Part shown: positions 1-5,077 of the stretch, piece after piece
Position numbering within the stretch: position 1 is the first letter of the stretch
Layout: each line of letters begins with the position of its first letter
NCBI GenBank assembly: GCA_927911515.1
Contig: CAKMQH010000203.1
Span: 1-5,077 of the forward strand
From: an uncultured Neisseria sp.
Lineage (GTDB): Bacteria; Pseudomonadota; Gammaproteobacteria; Burkholderiales; Neisseriaceae
Direction of reading: 5' to 3'
DNA length: 5,077 nucleotides
Translations under genes and position numbers: made by a program
Notes under the pieces: model-generated
Told to the model about the DNA's origin: nothing
Seen by the model: the letters and a program-made list of their open reading frames with translations, nothing else
The model's database searches: none

Positions 1-55
1 GAAAAGCGGATGCACGCCTGCTTAGAGCTTGTGGGAAGATTGGCTCTGCTGTCTT
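1..55. other. Unassigned window edge before the Correia element
   Basis: No gene can be assigned here. Plus-strand frame 1 is open from the edge to a TAG at 58-60, and frame 3 is open to a TAA at 66-68 inside the Correia element. Either could be the tail of a gene that begins outside the window, but about 20 codons give no recognisable family. The moderate GC content resembles the coding part of the window more than the AT-rich stretch on the other side of the element. Confidence 0.3.
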
Positions 56-124
56 TATAGTGGATTAACTTTAAACCAGTACGGCGTTGCCTCGCCTTGT
101 CCTGATTTAAATTAATCCACTATA
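56..124. mobile_element. Correia repeat enclosed element (CREE), internally deleted, 69 bp
   Basis: This is a non-autonomous miniature inverted-repeat element found in Neisseria. Its ends are TATAGTGGATTAA (56-68) and the exact reverse complement TTAATCCACTATA (112-124). The inverted repeats continue imperfectly inward (TTTAAACCAG against TTTAAATCAG) after one unpaired C at 69. The interior holds the familiar Correia segment CAGTACGGCGTTGCCTCGCC. Known elements are about 100-110 or about 150 bp, so this copy lacks much of the core. The junction lies at TCGCCTTG (92-99), a sequence that, as I recall full elements, occurs twice and could have recombined to remove what lay between. TA at each end fits the known TA target duplication. 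Identification is confident; the deletion route is inferred. Confidence 0.9.
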
Positions 125-126
125 AT
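97..126 (+). promoter_or_regulatory. Candidate outward promoter at the Correia element right end
   Basis: A -35-like TTGTCC (97-102, four of six consensus bases) is separated by 18 bases from a perfect TATAAT (121-126). The -10 box is made by the terminal TATA of the element plus the flanking AT. Promoters formed this way at Correia ends are known in pathogenic Neisseria. A transcript starting near 133 would run towards hisC with a leader of about 450 bases, and would be antisense to the possible decayed gene at 120-497. Activity is not shown by sequence alone. Confidence 0.5.
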
Positions 127-497
127 TCCCGATTAAGCCGATAAGCTAAAAATCCTATTAAAATCAACATATCAATTCGATATTCAATATATTGAGATTT
201 CGCCCTCAAGCTGTTTCCAATCCATCTCCCTTCATTCTTTATCCCTAATCCATACCCCGCTCCGACAAATATAAAAGAAACAGACGCAGCATATTATCCG
301 ACCATACCCTAGCCTCTTCAAAAAAAATGAAAATATTAACAAACCATCTACATCGCAACCTAGCCCCTATAAATTCCCCTATTTAAATTTGCTTATCAAT
401 AAAAAAGCAGGCGAAGCATCCCAAGAATATTCAAAAATATCTTGAAATTCAATATTTACATCAAATCTTCATTATAAAAATAATATAAATATCCCAT
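120..497 (-). pseudogene. Possible decayed small gene in AT-rich DNA
   Basis: I do not recognise a family. Four open stretches follow one another on the minus strand in changing frames. The first runs from an ATG at 495-497 and begins MGYLYYFYNED (stop at 456-458). The second is about 29 codons ending at a TAG at 379-381 and contains FEYSWDASPAFLLISKFK. The third runs to a TAG at 245-247. The fourth is 57 codons (293-120) and begins YAASVSFIFVGAGYGLGIKN; near its end it contains the hydrophobic DMLILIGFLAYRLNREL. The last stop (120-122) lies in the terminal bases of the Correia element, so insertion may have cut off the original 3' end. Base composition is far more AT-rich than the neighbouring genes, which would suit acquired DNA. 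Against it: in DNA this AT-rich an open run of 57 codons is only mildly unusual, no clear Shine-Dalgarno is seen, and three frame changes are needed. Apart from this, 125-531 holds only the hisC promoter region. Confidence 0.27.
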
Positions 498-512
498 TTA
501 TTAATTATAATA

Positions 513-541
513 CTGTCAACACTCTGATTTTGTGCTATATT
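513..541 (+). promoter_or_regulatory. Likely hisC promoter with extended -10
   Basis: CTGTCA (513-518, four of six -35 consensus bases) is followed after 17 bases by TATATT (536-541, five of six). TG lies one base before the -10 box (533-534), forming an extended -10. The predicted start near 548 gives a leader of about 35 bases before the hisC ATG, which is an ordinary length. No his leader peptide rich in histidine codons and no attenuator stem are visible between this promoter and the gene. Confidence 0.55.
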
Positions 542-568
542 GTGACGAAATAACCATTATTCAGAAAT

Positions 569-575
569 GGAGAAG
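569..575 (+). promoter_or_regulatory. hisC ribosome binding site
   Basis: GGAGAAG ends seven bases before the ATG at 583. It decides the start: the in-frame GTG at 532 lies inside the predicted -10 box and would add 17 residues not expected for HisC. Confidence 0.75.
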
Positions 576-582
576 AAAACTT

Positions 583-1662
583 ATGAAAACCGCCTCCAAT
601 TTCATCCGCGACGACATCAAAGCCATATCCGCCTACCGAATTGCCGACTTGCCCGAAGGCTTCATCAAGCTGGATGCGATGGAAAGTCCGTATCATCCGT
701 TTGCCCGTTTTTCCGAGCTGTCAAACGAATGGCTGCGGCTGATTGCTCAAGCGCCGATTCAGCTTTATCCCAATCCCGCCGCCAGCGGGCTGCAGGAAAC
801 TTTAAGAAAGACCTTCGATATTCCTGAAGCCGCCGCCATCGCTTTAGGAAACGGATCGGACGAGTTAATCCAATTCTTGACCCTGCTCGTTGCCCAATCA
901 GGCGCGACCATGCTCACGGTTGAGCCGAGTTTCGTGATGTATCGGCACAATGCCGAGCTGTACGGTATGAATTATGTCGGCGTGCCGCTCAATGAAGATT
1001 TCACGCTTGATTTGCCTGCCGTTTTATCTGCCATTGAAAAACATCAGCCCGCGTTGATTTTCATTGCCTATCCGAACAACCCGACAGGCGTATGTTTCCG
1101 CCGCGAAGAAGTGGAAGCCATTATCCGTATAGCGCAGGGTATTGTGGTTGTCGATGAAGCATACGGCGCATTCAGCCGCGACAGTTTTCTGCCGCAGGCG
1201 GGCAGCATCGAAAATTTGGTCGTAATGCGTACCATCAGCAAAATCGGTTTTGCCGGTTTACGTATCGGCTATGCGGCAGGAAGCACCGCCGTAATGGGCG
1301 AACTGGCGAAAATCCTGCCGCCCTACAATATGAACCAATTAAGCTTGGCGACCGCCAAATTCGCCCTGCAACACCACGACGCGATTCAGACGACCATCGA
1401 TATTTTAAAAGCCGAGCGCGAACGCGTTTTCAGCGAATTGTCCGCCATAGGTCGTCTGAAAGCCTTCCCCAGCGAAGCGAATTTCATTACCGTGCGCGTT
1501 CCCGATGCAGACGCATTGTTTAACACGCTTAAAGAAAACCGCATCCTGATTAAGAAACTCCACGGTACGCATCCGCTTTTGGCGGAGTGCGTCCGCATTA
1601 CCATCGGCAGTCCCGAGCAAAACGATGCCGTACTGGATATTATCCGCAAGCTTTATGCCTGA
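583..1662 (+). CDS. hisC: Histidinol-phosphate aminotransferase
   Basis: This cytoplasmic PLP enzyme transfers the amino group of glutamate to imidazole-acetol phosphate, giving histidinol phosphate and 2-oxoglutarate. The 359-residue product has the usual length and fold-type I landmarks: GNGSDE near residue 90 (phosphate-binding region), YPNNPTG at 163-169 with the cofactor-contacting Asn166, DEAY at 191-194 with Asp191 and Tyr194, the motif SKIGFAGLRIG with the Schiff-base lysine at 220, and Arg338 in CVRITIG for substrate binding. The N-terminal DAMESPYHP region is typical of HisC. The reading frame is intact. The start is chosen from the Shine-Dalgarno at 569-575. hisB follows after 30 bases, so the two are probably co-transcribed. 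A perfect uptake sequence lies within the gene at 1449-1460. Distinguishing HisC from other class I/II aminotransferases rests mainly on the hisB neighbour and overall similarity. Confidence 0.95.
   Translation: MKTASNFIRDDIKAISAYRIADLPEGFIKLDAMESPYHPFARFSELSNEWLRLIAQAPIQLYPNPAASGLQETLRKTFDIPEAAAIALGNGSDELIQFLTLLVAQSGATMLTVEPSFVMYRHNAELYGMNYVGVPLNEDFTLDLPAVLSAIEKHQPALIFIAYPNNPTGVCFRREEVEAIIRIAQGIVVVDEAYGAFSRDSFLPQAGSIENLVVMRTISKIGFAGLRIGYAAGSTAVMGELAKILPPYNMNQLSLATAKFALQHHDAIQTTIDILKAERERVFSELSAIGRLKAFPSEANFITVRVPDADALFNTLKENRILIKKLHGTHPLLAECVRITIGSPEQNDAVLDIIRKLYA
1449..1460 (+). repeat. DNA uptake sequence (AG-mucDUS) inside hisC
   Basis: AGGTCGTCTGAA matches all 12 bases of the mucosa-type uptake sequence and is read in frame as part of IGRLKAF. 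It is the only perfect copy in the window that lies in a gene and is not paired with an inverted partner, so its role can only be DNA uptake and not termination. Confidence 0.85.
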
Positions 1663-1692
1663 CTTTTTTAAAACCCCACAGAGAGTAAAATT

Positions 1693-2663
1693 ATGACCAT
1701 CACTCAACTCCACCTTGCCAATTTCCTGCAGCTTGTCGAAGAAGCAGGTTCGCTGACCAAACTTGCCCGCAAATGCGGTTACGACAACGCGGCATCCCTG
1801 TCCCAATTGAAACGCCGCCTTGAAGAGCAGGCAGAAGACGAAAAAGCGCGCGGCATCCGCCCCAGCCTTGCCGCCAAACTCGAAGCCGGTATGCACAAAC
1901 GCAAAGGCTGGTTAAACCGCGACCACAGCAAAGATAAAGAAAAAGCCGCAGCCGCCGAAGCCGCCCGCCAAGAGCGTGCTGCCCAAGCTGCCGCAGCCGC
2001 CGCACCGGCATTCCATATGCCCGCAGAAGGCCGCGCAGTCAGCATCACCCGCAACACCAGCGAAACCCAAATCACCCTCAGCTCAATCTTGACGGCACCG
2101 GACAATACCGCCTCGACACCGGCGTTCCCTTCCTTGAGCATATGCTTGCCCAAGTCGCCCGTCACGGCATGATCGACCTCGACATCACCTGCAAAGGCGA
2201 TTTGCACATCGACGACCACCACACCGTAGAAGACATCGGTATCGTACTCGGACAAGCCCTGAAACAAGCCTTGGGCAACAAAGCCGGTATCCGCCGCTAC
2301 GGACATGCCTACGTTCCGCTCGACGAAGCCTTGAGCCGCGTTGTCATCGACCTCTCCGGCCGCCCCGGACTCGTGTACAACATCGACTTCACCCGTGCCC
2401 TCATCGGACGTTTTGACGTTGACCTGTTTGAAGAATTCTTCCACGGCGTCGTCAACCACAGCATGATGACCCTACACATCGACAACCTCAGCGGCAGCAA
2501 CGCCCACCACCAAGCTGAGACCGTATTCAAAGCCTTCGGCCGCGCTCTGCGCATGGCAGCAGAATACGACCCGCGCATGGCAGGACAAACCCCGTCCACC
2601 AAAGGCACTTTGAGCGACGAATCCGTTGCCGTTGAAAAAGAAGAAGCGCAAAGCGAAGCGTAA
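1693..2663 (+). CDS. hisB: Imidazoleglycerol-phosphate dehydratase with N-terminal HTH-like extension, frameshifted as written
   Basis: HisB dehydrates imidazoleglycerol phosphate to imidazole-acetol phosphate, the substrate of HisC. The start has GAGAG (1681-1685) seven bases upstream. One base is missing at 2082/2083: AGCTCAAT where AGC CTC AAT is expected. Adding a C restores one frame of 323 residues; as written, translation stops at 2170-2172 after 159 residues, before the active site. With the frame restored, the dehydratase domain starts near residue 114 and holds both manganese-binding signatures: HHTVED (His176, His177, Glu180) and HHQAE (His272, His273, Glu276). Single-domain HisB is about 200 residues; here residues 1-78 resemble an XRE/Cro-type helix-turn-helix (GSLTKLARKCGYDNAASLSQ, then GIRPSLAAKLEAGM and GWLNRDH), and 79-106 form a charged, alanine-rich linker. 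The C-terminus carries an acidic tail. The HTH reading is by pattern only. A sequencing error is as likely as a real mutation. Confidence 0.9.
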
Positions 2664-2678
2664 TCCGCTTTAATGAAA

Positions 2679-2721
2679 AAAGGTCGTCTGAAACCCGAGA
2701 AACAGGTTTCAGACGACCTTT
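2679..2721. terminator. Inverted DUS hairpin after hisB
   Basis: A perfect 17-bp stem (2679-2695 with 2705-2721) closes a 9-base loop. Each arm includes a full AGGTCGTCTGAA uptake sequence. It starts 15 bases after the hisB stop, so it probably ends the his transcript. On the plus strand the T run after it is poor. On the minus strand it is followed by six T residues (the A run at 2676-2681), which would make a strong terminator for leftward transcription, so it may work in both directions. Confidence 0.8.
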
Positions 2722-2730
2722 GCGTTTACA

Positions 2731-2811
2731 TCAGGCATTGTTCAAAACGGCAACCGGCAGAACCATCACAAATGAAAGCAGAAAGCAACCGCCCTGCCCT
2801 CTTTCCCGCAT
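2731..2811 (-). CDS. Doubtful 26-residue hydrophobic micro-ORF
   Basis: On the minus strand an ATG at 2811-2809 opens a frame of 26 residues, starting MRERGQGGCF and ending VLPVAVLNNA, with a hydrophobic segment long enough to reach most of the way across a membrane. Its TGA (2733-2731) lies nine bases before the hairpin at 2679-2721, which is followed by six T residues in this direction. No clear Shine-Dalgarno is seen, and the start codon overlaps a dRS3-like repeat, so the frame may just be the relic of a repeat. No family recognised. Confidence 0.15.
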   Translation of the reverse strand: MRERGQGGCFLLSFVMVLPVAVLNNA

Positions 2812-2821
2812 AGACGCGAAT
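2802..2821. repeat. Degenerate dRS3-like repeat
   Basis: The known neisserial dRS3 element is ATTCCC, eight variable bases, GGGAAT. Here TTTCCC, eight bases and GCGAAT match ten of the twelve fixed positions with exact spacing. The surrounding bases (GAATCCAT) also resemble sequence that often flanks such repeats. It could be a decayed copy or chance. Confidence 0.35.
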
Positions 2822-2950
2822 CCATCTGAAATCAAAGACCATCCACAATAAAAATCAAAAGATTAAATCTCATCCGCAGAGCCGAGCCTGCATAAACATA
2901 TCGTCAAACCACATGCCCTGTTTCCCCATCATTACCCACAAACCCCAAAA

Positions 2951-2991
2951 AGGTCGTCTGAAAACAGGCACGACAGGTTTTCAGACGACCT
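2951..2991. terminator. Second inverted DUS hairpin, upstream of rppH
   Basis: A perfect 15-bp stem (2951-2965 with 2977-2991) surrounds an 11-base loop, and each arm has a complete uptake sequence. No gene on the plus strand ends just before it, and the plus-strand T run is missing. Read leftward it is followed by five T residues. It could end read-through from the left, end a leftward transcript, or act only in DNA uptake. Confidence 0.7.
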
Positions 2992-2996
2992 CAGAT

Positions 2997-3026
2997 TTGT
3001 CAAACCCGCCCGATTTATGGGAAAAT
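2997..3026 (+). promoter_or_regulatory. Weak candidate rppH promoter
   Basis: TTGTCA (2997-3002, five of six -35 bases) is followed after 18 bases by GAAAAT (3021-3026, four of six -10 bases). The predicted start near 3033 leaves about 25 bases before the GTG. The position just after a terminator-like hairpin makes sense, but the -10 match is poor. Confidence 0.3.
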
Positions 3027-3045
3027 CGCACGATTGAATTTAACG

Positions 3046-3050
3046 AAGGG
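3046..3050 (+). promoter_or_regulatory. rppH ribosome binding site
   Basis: AAGGG ends seven bases before the GTG at 3058 and supports that start over the in-frame TTG at 3034, which has no suitable site upstream and would add eight residues not conserved in RppH. Confidence 0.65.
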
Positions 3051-3057
3051 CGACACC

Positions 3058-3582
3058 GTGTTAGACAGAGAAGGCTATCGCCCCAATGTCGGTATCATCT
3101 TAATCAACAACCGCAACGAAGTCTTTTGGGGCAAGCGTGTGCGCGAACATTCTTGGCAGTTTCCGCAAGGCGGTATCAAGCCGGGCGAAAGCCCCGAAAC
3201 CGCCATGTACCGCGAGCTGTACGAAGAAGTCGGGCTGTTGCCGCAACACATAAAAATCGTCGGCCGCACGCGAGACTGGCTGCGTTATGACGTGCCGAGC
3301 CATTGGGTACGCCGCGAATGGCGCGGTTCGTATCGCGGACAGAAGCAGATTTGGTATCTTTTGCGGCTGATCGGGCGCGACAGCGACATCAATCTGCGCG
3401 CCTGCCACCATCCCGAATTTGACGGCTGGCGTTGGCACCAATATTGGGCTCCCGTTGACGAAGTGATTGATTTCAAACGCGACGTTTACTTGGGGGCATT
3501 GAAAGAACTCTCCTCCCGCTTCCTGCGCGGCATGGAAAGCTACGAAGACTTTACCGCGCGCCTACCTTTTGACAACCGATAA
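3058..3582 (+). CDS. rppH: RNA pyrophosphohydrolase (Nudix hydrolase)
   Basis: RppH removes pyrophosphate from the 5' triphosphate end of transcripts, leaving a monophosphate that lets RNase E start decay; it acts in the cytoplasm. The 174-residue product, read from GTG, opens MLDREGYRPNVGII as in the E. coli enzyme. The Nudix box spans residues 38-60 (G-x5-E-x7-REL-x-EE-x-G-L) with the metal-binding Glu53, Glu56 and Glu57 all present. Other RppH hallmarks are HSWQFPQGG at 31-39, TRDWLRYD, GQKQIWYLL and PEFDGWRW followed by FKRDVY. Older annotations call the gene nudH or dinucleoside polyphosphate hydrolase. The frame is intact. parE starts 69 bases downstream, behind a hairpin. Confidence 0.95.
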   Translation: MLDREGYRPNVGIILINNRNEVFWGKRVREHSWQFPQGGIKPGESPETAMYRELYEEVGLLPQHIKIVGRTRDWLRYDVPSHWVRREWRGSYRGQKQIWYLLRLIGRDSDINLRACHHPEFDGWRWHQYWAPVDEVIDFKRDVYLGALKELSSRFLRGMESYEDFTARLPFDNR

Positions 3583-3594
3583 AACAACGAAACG

Positions 3595-3623
3595 CAACGC
3601 TTTCAGGTCGTCTGAAAGCGTTG
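3595..3623 (+). promoter_or_regulatory. Alternative hairpin competing with the DUS terminator
   Basis: CAACGCTTTCA (3595-3605) pairs perfectly with TGAAAGCGTTG (3613-3623) over 11 bp with a 7-base loop. Positions 3605 and 3613-3618 also belong to the stem of the hairpin at 3605-3643, so both cannot form fully at once. The layout resembles an antiterminator and terminator pair between rppH and parE. No ligand, leader peptide or protein site is visible. The function is inference. Confidence 0.4.
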
Positions 3624-3643
3624 TTCTTCCTTTCAGACGACCT
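3605..3643. terminator. Third inverted DUS hairpin, between rppH and parE
   Basis: A perfect 14-bp stem (3605-3618 with 3630-3643) with an 11-base loop carries a full uptake sequence in each arm. It lies 22 bases after the rppH stop and only eight bases before the parE ATG. The T run after it is weak (CTTCCCCT), so termination may be partial and allow read-through into parE. Confidence 0.7.
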
Positions 3644-3651
3644 CTTCCCCT

Positions 3652-5077
3652 ATGACTAAAAACAACCAATACAGCGAATCCAGCATCACCGTCCTCAAAG
3701 GCTTGGAGCCGGTCAAAGAACGTCCCGGCATGTACACCCGCACCGACAGCCCGACCCACATCTGCCAAGAACGTCATCGACAACGCGGCGGACGAAGCGT
3801 TGGGCGGTTTCGCTACTGAAATCGACGTGCGCATCCACGACGACGGTTCGCTTTCCGTACACGACAACGGACGCGGCATTCCCGTCGGGCTGCACCCTGT
3901 CGAAGGCGTGCCCGTGGTCGAACTCGTGTTTACCCGTCTGCACGCGGGCGGCAAGTTCAATAAAAAAGACGGCGGCAGTGCGTATGCCTTTTCAGGCGGC
4001 CTGCACGGCGTGGGCGTGTCCGTCACCAACGCCCTTTCCACCCGCCTTGAGGTAACCGTCAAACGCGAAGGCAAAATCCACCGCATCGTGTTTGCCGGCG
4101 GCGACGTGGTCGAACCGTTGGCGGAAGTGGGCAAATGCGCCGTCAAAGACAGCGGCACCGAAGTGCGCGTCTGGCCGGACGGCAAATATTTTGAAAACCC
4201 GAATTACAGCATTCCCGAACTCGAACGCCTGCTGCGCGCCAAAGCCGTGCTACTGCCGGGCGTGCGCGTTTCCCTGACCCGCCCGGTCAAAGGCGAAGAC
4301 GAAGCGCACACCCAAACTTGGCATTACCCCGACGGTCTGAAAAGCTATCTGACCGACCTGATTGCCGACGCACAGGAAGCCGTACCGTTGTTCTCTTGCG
4401 AAAACTACATTTCAGACGATCACAACGGCGATTTCAGCATCGGCGAAGGCGCCGCGTTTGCCCTGACCTGGCTGGAAGAAGGCTCGTGCGCCAACGAAAG
4501 CTACGTCAACCTCATCCCCACCCCGCTGGGCGGCACGCACGAAGCAGGCTTGAAACAAGCCGTGTTCAACGCCGTCAACAACTTCATCAATCTGCACAAC
4601 CTCTTACCGCGCGGCGTGAAAGTGCAAAGCGACGACGTGTTCAGCAAAACTGCCTTCGTCCTCTCCGCCCGCGTCCTCGACCCGCAGTTCCAAGGTCAGA
4701 CCAAAGACAAACTGACCAACCGCGACGCGTTGAAACTCGTTGCCGCCGTATCGGGCGACCCTTTGGAATTGTGGCTGAACCAAAACGTGGACTTCGGCAA
4801 AAAAATCGCCGAACTCGCCATCCGTCAGGCACAGGCGCGGATGCGTTCGGTTAAAAAAAATCGAAAAGAAAAAAGGCAGCGGCGTTGCCGTCCTGCCCGG
4901 CAAACTGACCGACTGCGAAAGCGAAGACATCCGCGAAAACGAGCTGTTTTTGGTGGAAGGCGACTCCGCCGGCGGCTCGGCCAAACTCGCCCGCGACAAG
5001 GCGACGCAGGCGATTTTGCCCTGCGCGGCAAAGTGCTCAACAGCTCGAAGTCCATCCCGACCAACTCTTCGCAACGC
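3652..5077 (+). CDS. parE: DNA topoisomerase IV subunit B, partial, with apparent frameshifts
   Basis: ParE is the ATPase subunit of topoisomerase IV, which with ParC unlinks daughter chromosomes. About 475 of roughly 660 residues lie in the window. The GHKL ATPase motifs are present: Glu40 and Asn44 in EVIDNAADEA, Asp71 in DNGRGIP, and GGLHGVGVSV in the ATP lid. QTK follows near 349, and the TOPRIM motif EGDSAGG at 435-441. The frame shifts from 1 to 2 by an extra C at 3772, then to 3 by an eighth A at 4853-4860. Bases also seem missing at 5019-5021 (C), 5045 (T) and 5071 (G). As written, translation from the ATG stops at 3817-3819 after 55 residues. Because the gene is essential and the protein between the breaks is well conserved, I take these as sequence errors. 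No Shine-Dalgarno precedes the ATG. ParE is preferred over GyrB from the neisserial MTKNNQYSESS start and the lack of a GyrB-like N-terminus. Confidence 0.93.

Larger units (their letters stand above)
2664..3057. other. Intergenic region between hisB and rppH
   Basis: These 394 bases contain no convincing gene. They hold two inverted DUS hairpins, one degenerate dRS3-like repeat, a doubtful micro-ORF on the minus strand, and a weak rppH promoter, each listed separately. The part from 2822 to 2940 shows nothing that I can name. Confidence 0.6.

Noticed and set aside
184..195. 12-base palindrome TCAATATATTGA as an operator
   Set aside because: Short AT palindromes are expected by chance in such AT-rich DNA, and it is far from both candidate promoters' start regions.
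532..582. In-frame GTG upstream start for hisC adding 17 residues
   Set aside because: It lies within the predicted -10 box, has no Shine-Dalgarno, and HisC similarity begins after the ATG at 583.
548..582. Histidine attenuator or leader peptide before hisC
   Set aside because: The short leader has no run of histidine codons and no terminator stem.
1405..1896. Minus-strand open frame of 163 residues across the hisC/hisB junction
   Set aside because: It is antisense to two recognised genes and shows no family features.
2076..2172. Programmed frameshift in hisB
   Set aside because: No slippery heptamer is present at the point where the frame changes, and related HisB sequences are read in a single frame, so a missing base is the simpler account.
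3034..3057. TTG start for rppH adding eight residues
   Set aside because: The GTG at 3058 has AAGGG at good spacing, and the product then starts MLDREGYRPNVG like known RppH proteins.
3562..4185. Minus-strand open frame of 207 residues
   Set aside because: It lies opposite the parE ATPase domain and the DUS hairpin, has a composition dictated by parE codons, and shows no motif of its own.
4411..4422. Reverse uptake sequence inside parE (TTCAGACGATCA)
   Set aside because: It differs from the 12-mer at two positions, including one in the core, so it is at best a decayed copy.
4318..4854. Arginine-rich open frame of 178 residues on the plus strand
   Set aside because: It is a shadow in another frame of parE; the parE frame over the same bases encodes conserved topoisomerase sequence.

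Overview
The window looks like chromosomal DNA from a commensal Neisseria. It has seven perfect copies of the 12-mer AGGTCGTCTGAA (either orientation), the DNA uptake sequence dialect described for the N. mucosa/N. sicca group (AG-mucDUS), rather than the ATGCCGTCTGAA of the meningococcus and gonococcus. It also has a Correia-type miniature element and proteins that read as typical neisserial orthologues. I see no sign of a phage, plasmid, CRISPR array or defence island.

Layout. Positions 1-55 are an unassigned edge. Positions 56-124 hold a shortened Correia repeat element whose right end makes a TATAAT box facing hisC. Positions 125-531 are strikingly AT-rich and hold no intact gene; the minus strand carries fragments that may be a decayed small membrane-protein gene, ending in a stop supplied by the Correia end. 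hisC (583-1662) has its own likely promoter and Shine-Dalgarno. It is followed after 30 bases by hisB (1693-2663), which is broken by one missing base. HisB has an unusual N-terminal extension resembling a phage-repressor-type helix-turn-helix, joined by an alanine-rich linker to the dehydratase domain. A 394-base gap (2664-3057) holds two inverted DUS hairpins, a dRS3-like degenerate repeat and a doubtful minus-strand micro-ORF. rppH (3058-3582, GTG start) follows. A third DUS hairpin, overlapped by a competing hairpin, then lies directly before parE (3652 to the window end), which is incomplete and carries five apparent single-base indels, three of them in the last 60 bases.

Function. HisC and HisB catalyse two steps of histidine biosynthesis that follow one another (HisB makes imidazole-acetol phosphate, HisC transaminates it). 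RppH removes 5' pyrophosphate from mRNA to trigger decay. ParE is the ATPase subunit of topoisomerase IV. The his pair and the rppH-parE pair look like two separate transcription units divided by DUS terminators.

Sequence quality. Most indels shorten or lengthen a run of identical bases, and parE is essential in bacteria, so sequencing or contig-end error explains them better than true gene loss. The same may hold for hisB. The most interesting points are the helix-turn-helix-like HisB fusion, the mutually exclusive hairpins before parE, and the internally deleted Correia element that keeps an outward promoter.
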